Assembly (NCBI GenBank): GCA_937951615.1
Contig: CALFBH010000018.1
Span: 1 to 43,595 of the forward strand
Reading direction: 5' to 3'
Length of the DNA stretch: 43,595 nucleotides
DNA from: an uncultured Saprospiraceae bacterium
GTDB taxonomy: Bacteria > Bacteroidota > Bacteroidia > Chitinophagales > Saprospiraceae
Position numbers and translations under genes: made by a program
Part shown: positions 16,999 to 24,577 of the stretch, in pieces
How positions within the stretch are numbered: the stretch's first letter is position 1
Layout of the letters: every line of letters starts with the position of its first letter
The notes under the pieces: model-generated
The model's database searches: none
Told to the model about the DNA's origin: nothing
What the model saw: the letters and a program-made list of their open reading frames with translations, nothing else

Positions 16999-18288
16999 TT
17001 AATGAATATCAAATTTACATCTATCACAGTTGATAGAGACCAGACCGCCTTTATCACTTTTCCCAATTTTATAAACGTCTTTATCGTCGTCATCCTGAGA
17101 AACTTTAGTCCAGGTATCGTTCAAACCTTCAGTATAATTATTCCGGTTTACTTTCAAGGTATAATTCGCACCTGTCTCGAAAAAGAGAGCAATCGTACTT
17201 AGGGAGTTATTAATGTCAATTTGTGAAAATTCTCTGGCTATTTTTGAGATGGTGAGATCACTACTTTTGGCCTCTAATAAAAGGGAAGTGTTCAGTCTGT
17301 CTATTTCAAAATCGGTATAAGATGTATTTTTTACGCTCATCTCTCCAACTTCGTCAATTATGATTTCATCATTGGCAGAATCATTCACACTTAATATCCC
17401 GACAGTCCCTAATTTATATTTTGTTTGAGCTGACTTAGAACGCTGATTTCTTAGATGTGGCAAGTCGCAGGCATCATTCAAGGACTGACTGCCAATCTTC
17501 ATTGATCCTACCTGATCTATCTTCACATAAGAATTGGAACTGCTAATATCAGCCGCTTCGACCTGATCGAAAAAGACATGATAACAAGACTTTAAACTCG
17601 CTCTAAGATTTCTGACATTTGTCCCAAACACTTCTGCATATTTTAAGTCTAAATCAAGATCTCCGTTCAATTCACCAAGTCTGATCGTACAGTTTTTTTT
17701 GCCGACTATAGAAACATTAATTGATTTGGGAATGCTGAGTCTTGTCTCTAATTCGAGATATTCTATCGCATATTTTCTACCATTATCCAGTTGAATTTCA
17801 CAATCATCTGCCTTAAAGAAACCATTCTTCATCAAGAACAGTGCTATATTTAAATTGCAGTCAGCGACGATTCTATTATCAGCTCCTTTTTCTAGTTTAA
17901 GTTGCAATTGGTCCATGACCATTCTAGCATCTTCATTAGTGGCTGCTTTTATCGTGACAAGGGTTTCTTGTTTAATGATATTTTTATCCCAAGTCTCAAT
18001 TTCCAGATCTTTGAGAATATTTACTCTAACATCACCATTTTTTCCACTGAAGGAATATCTGCTTTTTGTATTATTGGAAGACATGGTTCCACTCATATTT
18101 AAGCCTATTGCAGCAGGCACATTAGAAACAAGCGTAACACCGGGTTGTACTTCTATTTCTTTTGTGAACGTTTTAGAAATCTGTGCATAGCTGCTTGAAT
18201 GATTTAGTGCTAAACAAAAGAAGAATATACTGTACGTTCTAAATTTCAATATCAACTGCTTTGCTAGATGATGGTTGTAGTTTTTCAT
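16999..18288 (-). CDS. Exported adhesin-like protein of the DUF4097 type
   Basis: This protein of up to 429 residues has a signal peptide (TYSIFFFCLALNHSSSYAQ) and then a long run of short beta strands with little else. That is typical of the putative auto-transporter-adhesin-like beta-solenoids often coded with ECF sigma factors in Bacteroidota. I see no catalytic motif. The annotated ATG at 18288 overlaps the preceding gene by 50 bases. A TTG at 18249 would give the neat signal peptide MKFRTYSIFFF and only an 11-base overlap, so it may be the real start. It is third in an operon with the sigma factor and anti-sigma-like protein, and is probably either a target or an accessory of that signalling unit. 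The family assignment rests on overall character, not a motif. Confidence 0.6.
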   Translation of the reverse strand: MKNYNHHLAKQLILKFRTYSIFFFCLALNHSSSYAQISKTFTKEIEVQPGVTLVSNVPAAIGLNMSGTMSSNNTKSRYSFSGKNGDVRVNILKDLEIETWDKNIIKQETLVTIKAATNEDARMVMDQLQLKLEKGADNRIVADCNLNIALFLMKNGFFKADDCEIQLDNGRKYAIEYLELETRLSIPKSINVSIVGKKNCTIRLGELNGDLDLDLKYAEVFGTNVRNLRASLKSCYHVFFDQVEAADISSSNSYVKIDQVGSMKIGSQSLNDACDLPHLRNQRSKSAQTKYKLGTVGILSVNDSANDEIIIDEVGEMSVKNTSYTDFEIDRLNTSLLLEAKSSDLTISKIAREFSQIDINNSLSTIALFFETGANYTLKVNRNNYTEGLNDTWTKVSQDDDDKDVYKIGKSDKGGLVSINCDRCKFDIH

Positions 18289-18790
18289 AATAATTTATTT
18301 TTTCGACCTCCTTTTGAATCTTGTCCAAAAGTTCAATCTTCGATTTGTAAAAATTTAAAATCTGGTCTCCGATAAATTCCTGATAGCCATTTTCTTCTAT
18401 GTACAGACGATAGTCCTGAAATTGTCCATCCATAAATTCTAATTGTTGCAATAAGATCTGTAAGTCATCAATTTTATCCTGCGGAACAGTAGCCTTTAAT
18501 AGCGCTTGTTTTTTAAAGCTTACTTGTTGAGTAAACTCATATTTTGTCAAATCATATTCTGCCAGAATCCTTTCTTCACCTGGCGGTAAATTTTGATGAT
18601 GATAGGAATGTAAAGCATACGAGCCGATCAGTAATAATATCCCCGCAGCAAGGGCTTTTACAAAAAGCTTGATGCGTTTATTTTTAGCCCTGAGAATCTC
18701 ATTTTCAATCGAAAGCCAAACCCGCTGATCGATATGATCGGGCTCTAGTTTTTGCTTGTTGTCCTGCAAATATTTTTCAAAATCATTCAT
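18239..18790 (-). CDS. Anti-sigma-factor-like single-pass membrane protein
   Basis: This 183-residue protein has a cytoplasmic N-terminus (1-40, with QRVWLSIENEIL, an amphipathic helix), one membrane segment at about 41-60 (KALAAGILLLIGSYAL) and a coiled-coil-like helical C-terminal region outside the cytoplasm. The order sigma factor, then small membrane protein with a charged N-terminal helix, is the usual arrangement of a sigma/anti-sigma pair. It overlaps the sigma gene by 8 bases and the following gene by up to 50. No zinc-binding HxxxCxxC motif is present, so it would be a non-zinc anti-sigma. The role is inferred from context. Confidence 0.65.
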   Translation of the reverse strand: MNDFEKYLQDNKQKLEPDHIDQRVWLSIENEILRAKNKRIKLFVKALAAGILLLIGSYALHSYHHQNLPPGEERILAEYDLTKYEFTQQVSFKKQALLKATVPQDKIDDLQILLQQLEFMDGQFQDYRLYIEENGYQEFIGDQILNFYKSKIELLDKIQKEVEKINYYEKLQPSSSKAVDIEI

Positions 18791-19322
18791 AAGTAATCCT
18801 TAATCTTTCTCTTAGTAATTTCAAGGCGTATCTATACTGACTTTTAGAGGTCGAAACTGAAATGTCTAAAGCTGCTGCAATTTCTTTGTGCTTATATCCT
18901 TCCAGTGCATATAATGAGAAAATCTCTCTGCATCCATCAGGTAAATTTAGTAGGGCTTTTTTGATGACATCAAAAGAAATGCCTTCATACCAGTTGCTTT
19001 TCTCTTCTTCATATTCTATATGCTCAACTTCTACTAATGAGGCAAAACTTCTCTTACTTCTCACCGACTTCAAGCTTGAATTGATCACAATTTGTTTCAG
19101 CCATGAGCCGTATTTATCATCCTCCTTCAATTGGGCAATCTTTTGAAAAGAAGTCAAAAAAGCTTCTTGAAGAATATCTTCTGAATCCCTTCGATTGCTG
19201 GTGATACGATGACTTGCCGCCATCATCTCTTTTGAGAATGACTCATATAGGCTCTGCATAGCGAGTACGTCTTTTTTCCTGACGTTCTGTATTAATGCCG
19301 ATATATATGTTTTGTCTTTCAA
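18783..19322 (-). CDS. ECF-type RNA polymerase sigma-70 factor
   Basis: This 179-residue sigma factor has region 2 at about 20-90 (DSEDILQEAFLTSFQ, the -10 recognising helix) and region 4 at about 120-175 (LPDGCREIFSLYALEGYKHK, then EIAAALDISVSTSKSQYRYA, the helix-turn-helix). It would redirect RNA polymerase in response to an envelope signal passed by the next gene. The only start that keeps region 2 whole is TTG at 19322; the first ATG is 21 codons in. It is the first gene of a three-gene minus-strand operon with overlapping ends. No promoter was recognised in the AT-rich 19323-19390. Confidence 0.9.
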   Translation of the reverse strand: MKDKTYISALIQNVRKKDVLAMQSLYESFSKEMMAASHRITSNRRDSEDILQEAFLTSFQKIAQLKEDDKYGSWLKQIVINSSLKSVRSKRSFASLVEVEHIEYEEEKSNWYEGISFDVIKKALLNLPDGCREIFSLYALEGYKHKEIAAALDISVSTSKSQYRYALKLLRERLRITYE

Positions 19323-19390
19323 GTCTGTTGTTTTCTACTCATAAGATACCCTATCTTTAAAAAGGACGTAAAATCATAAAGATTTTTTTA

Positions 19391-19440
19391 AAAAAATAGC
19401 CACGAATGCACGAATAAATTTTATTCGTGCATTCGTGGCT
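19391..19440 (-). terminator. Long perfect hairpin, likely terminator
   Basis: Twenty-base perfect arms AGCCACGAATGCACGAATAA (19398-19417) and its complement (19421-19440) around a 3-base loop. On the minus strand it is followed by TA and seven T (19397-19390 region), so it can end transcription of the gene at 19488-20051. The CCACGAAT word is a dispersed repeat type. Confidence 0.75.
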
Positions 19441-19487
19441 AAATAGTTATTCAAGTTGAATAATAAAAGAACCAGCTTGTATAATCC

Positions 19488-20051
19488 TTAAACTTTATTT
19501 TTTAAAAGCTCATTTAATTCCTCTTGTATTGCAGTCCCTTTGTCTTTATTATACCAGCCCTGCAAGGCTCTTTTTTTATCTTCCGCACTCATTGAAGTAT
19601 CCTTTTTTTGACTCATTGCCATTTCCTGGGCTTCTTTTGGTCTTGGTCCCCACCTAAATAAATCTTTGCCCTCTTCATCTCGCACCACGAGTATCGGAAT
19701 TGATTTACCACCATTGGTCAGGTACTTATCAATCTCGCTACCTAGCGCATCTCGATTTTGAATACTTAAACTGATTTTGGGATTGAGTTGAGCTGCTTTC
19801 GCTATAAATGCATGACTATGTGCAGCATCTCCACACCAGGGTTCTGTGATTAAAATCCAGTTTAACGGATGATCAATATTTTTTATGGTTTCAGCCAAAG
19901 CAGGTAATATTTCGCCCCTTTTATTCCAGCGATTCATTCTTGCCTGGTTGAGCTTTACATAAGTGACATAATCATCAGAATCGTAAGGGTAGCTTTTGTT
20001 ATTGCCTTCCAGAATGTCCTGAAATTGTTTTTCGTATGTTGTTAAATTCAT
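19488..20051 (-). CDS. Thioredoxin-family protein with WCGDA site
   Basis: This 187-residue cytoplasmic protein has a thioredoxin fold of the group whose active site reads WCGDA (at about 73-77, in TEPWCGDAAHS) instead of WCGPC, so a second cysteine is missing at the normal place. The cis-proline is in SIPILVV. Such proteins are common in Bacteroidota. Their substrate is not known to me, and a single active-site cysteine argues against ordinary disulfide reductase chemistry. It is a single gene, followed by the hairpin at 19391-19440. Confidence 0.75.
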   Translation of the reverse strand: MNLTTYEKQFQDILEGNNKSYPYDSDDYVTYVKLNQARMNRWNKRGEILPALAETIKNIDHPLNWILITEPWCGDAAHSHAFIAKAAQLNPKISLSIQNRDALGSEIDKYLTNGGKSIPILVVRDEEGKDLFRWGPRPKEAQEMAMSQKKDTSMSAEDKKRALQGWYNKDKGTAIQEELNELLKNKV

Positions 20052-20209
20052 TTTTTACTGCTTTTTAAATATGTTCTGAAACGGTATTATTCGGTGATTT
20101 GTTTGTTCTATTTGCTTCTAACCATTCTCAATGTCGTAGTCCAGACCTTTATTTAGCCAGCTTGATCTTGATTTTTTGAAGCTAATATAATCAACTCAGC
20201 AATTTTCTC

Positions 20210-20311
20210 GCAAAGGCGCAAAGCCGCAAAGTTTGTCTAGTTTCTCTAATAATTTAACACCTCAACACATCAACACCTCAACACCTCAACACATCAACAC
20301 ATCAACACATC
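20210..20311. repeat. Octanucleotide tandem repeat and GCAAAG repeat
   Basis: 20256-20311 is seven exact-length copies of an 8-base unit, AACACCTC or AACACATC, ending one base before the stop codon (20313) of the permease gene. Read in that gene's sense it is GATGTGTT/GAGGTGTT. Just before it, 20210-20232 holds GCAAAGGCGCAAAGCCGCAAAG. A variant of the 8-base unit recurs at 26402-26440. Confidence 0.9.
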
Positions 20312-20312
20312 T

Positions 20313-21143
20313 CTAAGCAATATCAGCAAAATAAGCCTCCATTTTCCGAAAGGTATAAATACCAATAACGAGTAGAAACAAAGCAGAACTTGTGCTTATC
20401 GCAATAAGATCCCACTGGATGGGCGTATCTATAAAAGCAAAACGGGACATGTTGATGGCGCCCGCCATGGGGTTGAGTGCAATGAGGTATTGAGCCAGGT
20501 CAGATTTGAAAATAGACGTAGAATACATCACGGGATTCACAAACAGCAAAAACTGTATGAGGAAAGGAACAATGTAGCGAAAGTCCCGGTATTTGACATT
20601 AAAAGCAGCCAAGAGGCAGCCCAGTCCGAAAGTAGTGATAATGGTCAGCAGCAGGCTCAACGGCAGAAAAATCAAAATCTTCCCGATGTGAACCGACTGT
20701 TGAAAATAAATCAGCAGACCGATATAAACCACCAAAGCAATCAGAAAATCAAAAGCCGCGACCAGTATGGCCGACATCGGAATAATCAATCGGGGAAAGT
20801 AGATTTTCTTAATCATCTCGGCATTGTCCACCATGCTATTCGCTGCACCACTCAAGCCCGAAGAAAAGACATTCCACAACAATAAACCCGAATACACAAA
20901 AACCGGATAAGGCATCCCATCAGAAGACACCCCCAACGCCTGTCCGAAGACCAGCGTCAGCACAACCATCATCATTACAGGCTGCAAAATTGCCCACAAA
21001 ATGCCCAGTACCGTTTGCTTATATTTGACTTTAATATCCCGCCAGGTGAAGAAGTAAAACAACTCCCGATAAGTCCAGAGTTCTCTAAGATTCAGAGAAA
21101 ATTTTGAGGGTGGGCGGATGATATATTCATTGGTTTGCTCCAT
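20313..21143 (-). CDS. ABC-2 type polysaccharide export permease
   Basis: This 276-residue inner-membrane permease resembles Wzm/TagG and exports lipid-linked O-antigen-like polysaccharide. It has an N-terminal cytoplasmic helix (LRELWTYRELFYFFTWRDIK, contacting the ATPase), then about six membrane segments with the family stretch QTVLGILWAILQPVMMM near the start and FRYIVPFLIQFLLFVNPVMY near the end. The start at 21143 (MEQTNEY) is preferred; the frame runs nine bases further to another ATG. The partner ATPase (Wzt) is not in the window. The gene follows gmd on the same strand, which fits a surface-polysaccharide locus. Confidence 0.88.
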   Translation of the reverse strand: MEQTNEYIIRPPSKFSLNLRELWTYRELFYFFTWRDIKVKYKQTVLGILWAILQPVMMMVVLTLVFGQALGVSSDGMPYPVFVYSGLLLWNVFSSGLSGAANSMVDNAEMIKKIYFPRLIIPMSAILVAAFDFLIALVVYIGLLIYFQQSVHIGKILIFLPLSLLLTIITTFGLGCLLAAFNVKYRDFRYIVPFLIQFLLFVNPVMYSTSIFKSDLAQYLIALNPMAGAINMSRFAFIDTPIQWDLIAISTSSALFLLVIGIYTFRKMEAYFADIA

Positions 21144-21201
21144 GAAATACAATGGAATGGTCTGACGGATAAATGCTGAGATTGTCTGGTTATCGTTTTT
21201 T

Positions 21202-21244
21202 ACTCATCAAGCAACTCAATTACTCAATCAACTTAATATCCCAA
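21202..21244. repeat. ACTCAATT-type short-word tract
   Basis: Imperfect repeats of ACTCATCAAGCAACTCAATT and ACTCAATCAACTTAAT end exactly at the gmd stop codon (21245). In the gene's sense they read GATTGAGTAATTGAGTTGC. The unit differs from the other stop-proximal tracts. Confidence 0.65.
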
Positions 21245-22333
21245 TTACTCCCGTTTACTCAGGTACTTCTCTTCTTCAAAAATCTTAATGTCCGATTGCA
21301 TCATATCTTTGACCAAAGCTGGTAAATCATATTTTGGTGTCCAGCCCAATTTAGTTTTCGCTTTAGTCGGATCGCCCAGCAATAAATCAACTTCTGTCGG
21401 GCGGAAATAGCGCGGATCAACGGCCACCACTTTTTTGCCGATTTCCAATTGATAATCAGGATGCGTACAGGCAGCAACGAGTCCAACTTCTTCCAGTCCT
21501 TCACCTTTAAACTCTACTTCAATCCCCATCTCGCTAAAAGCCATGCGTACAAAGTCGCGGACAGAAGTCGTGACGCCAGTCGCAATCACAAAATCTTCCG
21601 GTTCGTCTTGCTGCAACATCATCCACATCAGTTCCACATAGTCCTGAGCATGTCCCCAATCGCGCTTCGCATCCATGTTGCCGAGAAATACAGTGTCCTG
21701 CATGCCCATTCCTATTTTTGCCGCAGCACGGGTAATTTTACGGGTCACAAAAGTCTCGCCCCGGCGAGGACTCTCATGATTGAACAGAATGCCATTCACC
21801 GCATACATATTATAAGCTTCCCGATAATTCACTGTAATCCAGTAAGCATACATCTTAGCCACCGCATAAGGCGAGCGCGGATAAAAAGGCGTCGTTTCAG
21901 ACTGCGGTGTTTCCTGCACCAAGCCATACAACTCAGAAGTAGAAGCTTGATAGATGCGCGTCTTTTCGCCTAAACCCAAAATACGCACCGCTTCCAAAAT
22001 CCTCAGCGTTCCCATCGCATCTACATTCGCGGTGTATTCAGGCGTATCGAAGCTGACTTTTACATGCGACATAGCACCCAGGTTGTAGATTTCATCGGGC
22101 TGTACCTGCTGAATAATACGAATCAGATTGGTCGAATCCGTCAGATCTCCATAATGCAATTGAAACCGATAATCCTCTACGTGTGGATCTTGGTAAATAT
22201 GGTCAATACGTTGTGTATTGAAAGAAGACGCTCTCCGCTTGATGCCATGCACTTCATAGCCTTTCTCCAGCAAAAGTTCTGACAAATATGCTCCATCTTG
22301 TCCGGTGATTCCGGTGATTAAGGCTTTTTTCAT
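21245..22333 (-). CDS. gmd: GDP-mannose 4,6-dehydratase
   Basis: This 362-residue extended SDR converts GDP-mannose to GDP-4-keto-6-deoxymannose, the precursor of GDP-fucose, GDP-rhamnose and related sugars for surface glycans. The Rossmann motif [10 protein letters not shown] is at the N-terminus. The catalytic T/S-E-Y-K set is visible as STSELYG and [26 protein letters not shown] is a hallmark of the family. The length is normal. The start overlaps the end of a truncated gene (ATGA). A following GDP-fucose synthase (fcl) is absent; the permease gene comes next after a repeat tract. Confidence 0.95.
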   Translation of the reverse strand: MKKALITGITGQDGAYLSELLLEKGYEVHGIKRRASSFNTQRIDHIYQDPHVEDYRFQLHYGDLTDSTNLIRIIQQVQPDEIYNLGAMSHVKVSFDTPEYTANVDAMGTLRILEAVRILGLGEKTRIYQASTSELYGLVQETPQSETTPFYPRSPYAVAKMYAYWITVNYREAYNMYAVNGILFNHESPRRGETFVTRKITRAAAKIGMGMQDTVFLGNMDAKRDWGHAQDYVELMWMMLQQDEPEDFVIATGVTTSVRDFVRMAFSEMGIEVEFKGEGLEEVGLVAACTHPDYQLEIGKKVVAVDPRYFRPTEVDLLLGDPTKAKTKLGWTPKYDLPALVKDMMQSDIKIFEEEKYLSKRE

Positions 22334-22668
22334 TTTAGAATTTCTATAACATTACTTGCAGGCACTTCATGAGGGTGAAGACCAAGTATTTTCAATAAAT
22401 GGAGCAGTCTTTTTTGTAAACGGGAAGTTCCGGGCGGCTTACTGCGCCACGACTCATCCAGATAAGCAGACCAGCCCGACGTCATAGCCATCACCTTATT
22501 GGTGTGCCAGTCGATGGTTTCTGCTTGCTGCCTTTCAGGATTACCACCAGGATTGATGCCCAGAATGTACATCTTTTTCTCTCCTTGAAAGGCTTCTTTA
22601 CCTGAGTAAAATACTGAGCCGGATTGTGCTTTTAATGATTGGGGAATCAGAGAGATTAATTTTTCCAT
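22330..22668 (-). pseudogene. Truncated uracil-DNA-glycosylase-like gene
   Basis: These 112 codons begin MEKLISLIPQSL and contain the UDG-superfamily GINPGGNP element (about 37-45). They then read well through [11 protein letters not shown] before changing to EILK and a stop that overlaps the gmd ATG. Relatives as I recall them continue well beyond the PASN stretch, so about the last half of the protein appears lost at the gmd boundary. I therefore call it a 5' gene fragment. The start is the ATG at 22668; a TTG at 22671 is also in frame. It may still be translated but is unlikely to be a working glycosylase. Confidence 0.55.
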
Positions 22669-22678
22669 CAAAAATAAA

Positions 22679-22789
22679 TCAGTCGTAGCTCTTCATTTTT
22701 TTCTTCATTTTCTTTTCTGCTCTTTTTTCTTTTGTTGTTTTGGCAGGCTCTTTTTTTACGGCTTTTTTCATGTCTTTACCTTTTCCCAT
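22679..22789 (-). CDS. 36-residue lysine-rich small protein
   Basis: This short gene reads MGKGKDMKKAVKKEPAKTTK in its first part and ends KKKMKSYD, with almost half its residues basic. Very similar small 'KGKD..KK..KKEPAKT..EKRA' proteins are widespread hypothetical proteins in Bacteroidota, which is why I accept it despite its size. A nucleic-acid or ribosome contact is possible from the charge, but no function is known to me. It lies 10 bases before the start of the truncated glycosylase gene on the same strand. The sequence upstream to 22901 holds nothing else I recognise. Confidence 0.6.
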   Translation of the reverse strand: MGKGKDMKKAVKKEPAKTTKEKRAEKKMKKKMKSYD

Positions 22790-22901
22790 GATATTTTTAT
22801 TTTAATGGTTAATAATTATTTTATAGCTTTGAATAAAGTCCCAATTTACGAAGATTTTTTGACTGACCTTATTCTATTTTGATTTCCTGTTCTTTTAACG
22901 C

Positions 22902-23234
22902 TCAATTTCCTTCTTTATTCCCTCTCCTTTTCTTGATTTTTTCAATTGCCCTTTTGACTTCGTCTATTGGCAAATCTGTAATCTTGGAGATTATTTCTAT
23001 GGACATACTTTCTCCCCAACATCTTTTAATGACTTCTTCTTTTTCTTCTATTTTTCCTTCTGCTTTTCCTTCTGCCTTGCCTTCTGCTTTTCCTTCTGCC
23101 TTGCCTTCTATTTTTCCTTCTGCCTTACCCTTATTTTCCGCCGCAACTAATTTCCCCTTTTCATCCTGCTCGGCTATCGAGGCGTTATCATAAGCTATTA
23201 ATTCTTCTTTGCCCCAACTGTGCCTATTTCTCAT
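22902..23234 (-). pseudogene. C-terminal remnant of an Rpn/PD-(D/E)xK family transposase-like nuclease
   Basis: These 110 codons contain five-fold GKAEGK-type repeats (about 36-66; 12-base DNA repeats at 23044-23128) followed by a small helical module ISKITDLPIDEVKRAIEKIK. This is the usual C-terminal tail of the Rpn (recombination-promoting nuclease) / PD-(D/E)xK transposase-like family, whose full members are about 300 residues. The N-terminal nuclease domain is missing, so it is a fragment, though the frame is open and starts with ATG at 23234. The tandem repeats are prone to slippage. A hairpin-rich gap (23235-23436, with GGCGGAAAACCGC) follows with no gene. Confidence 0.6.
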
Positions 23235-23436
23235 TTTTCTTTATTTTGAAATTTAATCGGGTGATTTTCCTAATTCACGCTATCATATTTAAGTTTGTTC
23301 CGTTGCTTTTCCAATAGTATCTTTTTTTCGTTTTACCCCGACAGGTGAAATTGACGGTTTATCCGCGGTTTTCCGCCAATTATCACCCTGCACCTCACAC
23401 CACTCATTAATTGAGCGGTTTCGGGGAGTTGCTTCT

Positions 23437-24252
23437 TTAATAATCTCTTAATGGGTTGGGTTGTTTTTGAGCTCCCATTTTTCTTTCCATTGTATTACCA
23501 TCACAAACTTCAAATAGCTCATTTCTCCACTCTATGTTCTCAAAGTTACCTAAATTATCAATTCTCAATCCTTCAAAGTATCTATTACCTTCATGTATTA
23601 TTCCATACAATCGAGAGTTCCCTATATTGTATAAACCTGCTAACTGAGGTGTGCCACCACAATATTTATCTTTAATATTTGCTAATGTATCTGAAAAGCA
23701 ATGAAATAAAGCCCTACTTGTTTTTTTATTTCCCGACTCCCAATATTCCTTATATTTTTCTAAAAACTCTGGAGCACCAGAACCCAAAACAAAGAGTTTG
23801 TCTGAGTAGTCTTTGAATTCTAATTTGTCCCCACTCCAATGATTCGTCGATTTAACCCATTTAATCTTACTACAATAGAAATTTGCATTTTCATCTCTAC
23901 TACAATGAATAATTTCCAATGAATTAGTTGTGATATGTTTTACTTGATGTGGATAATTTTTAAATGAATGTATAAGTCTGTCAATTACAGCCTGAGATTT
24001 TTCTTCACATGAAGCATTTTTTTGGAACAATAATCCATTATCAGCTAAATCCACAATTTGACTTAGGGTTATTAATGGGAAAAAAGTATCTCCACAGTAA
24101 CCAAAAATATCAGGAGAGTTCTTGCACCCAAATACTTTTTTCCCAAAATCAAAATTGGCTTCACTTCCCCACGAAATTCTACTGTCGCTTGCTATATATA
24201 TTGAAGCAGGTTTTCTTGAATCAACTCCTACCCATGAAGCTAATAATGTCAT
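23437..24252 (-). CDS. Orphan proteasome-beta-like Ntn hydrolase
   Basis: This 271-residue protein has the layout of a proteasome beta / HslV / Anbu-type Ntn peptidase. Thr2 follows the initiator Met and would be the N-terminal nucleophile after Met removal (no propeptide). IYIASDSRIS (D23) corresponds to proteasome Asp17 and GKKVF (K38/K39) to Lys33, with the usual spacing. GYCGD (51-55) matches the S1-loop glycine, LGSGAPEF (156-163) the GSG turn, and IKDKYCGGTPQLAG the late D...GG strand. It is longer than HslV (about 175) and has an insert at about 80-150. There is no partner ATPase, so its substrate is unknown. It lies in a mosaic of TA and nuclease remnants, next to an RHH antitoxin gene. 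Confidence 0.72.
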   Translation of the reverse strand: MTLLASWVGVDSRKPASIYIASDSRISWGSEANFDFGKKVFGCKNSPDIFGYCGDTFFPLITLSQIVDLADNGLLFQKNASCEEKSQAVIDRLIHSFKNYPHQVKHITTNSLEIIHCSRDENANFYCSKIKWVKSTNHWSGDKLEFKDYSDKLFVLGSGAPEFLEKYKEYWESGNKKTSRALFHCFSDTLANIKDKYCGGTPQLAGLYNIGNSRLYGIIHEGNRYFEGLRIDNLGNFENIEWRNELFEVCDGNTMERKMGAQKQPNPLRDY

Positions 24253-24289
24253 TTTTTTTATTTTAGTAATTAGCCCAAGTTGAACATAT

Positions 24290-24532
24290 TCACAAATACC
24301 TCTTTAAAATTTCTTCTCTATAAATTTCCTTACAATCCCTATCATCCAATTGTACAGACCCCATCAAAGACTGAATTAAAGGACTAAACTCGGCAGTTTC
24401 CTCCGGTTCATTAATAAGATTACGAAGATATTCCTCAACAAGACCAGACAGATTGAGTCCTCGTGACTGAGCATACTGTTCAGCCCGTTCAATAACAGAT
24501 TGGTCAATTGTTAGGCTAAGTGGTGAGTTCAT
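24290..24532 (-). CDS. RHH antitoxin (DUF6364-like) without a toxin
   Basis: This 80-residue protein has an N-terminal ribbon-helix-helix: SLTIDQSVIERAEQYAQSRG strand and helix, then LNLSGLVEEYLRNLI. An acidic tail (EPEETAEFSP) is followed by a helix that would cover a toxin. Family members normally precede a PIN-domain RNase toxin. Here the next gene 37 bases on is the proteasome-like hydrolase, and no PIN gene is visible. It may be an orphan autoregulator, or it may regulate its neighbour. Confidence 0.7.
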   Translation of the reverse strand: MNSPLSLTIDQSVIERAEQYAQSRGLNLSGLVEEYLRNLINEPEETAEFSPLIQSLMGSVQLDDRDCKEIYREEILKRYL

Positions 24533-24577
24533 GGAATGTGTATTTTTTTGCTAAAATACACATTCCATAGCAATTTA

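Noticed and set aside
21449-21973. Plus-strand frame of 174 codons opposite gmd
   Set aside because: A shadow of gmd, rich in His, Arg and Ser as expected from antisense codons.
23044-23128. Possible CRISPR-like repeats
   Set aside because: They are 12-base coding repeats (GKAEGK) in an Rpn-type tail, with no spacers.
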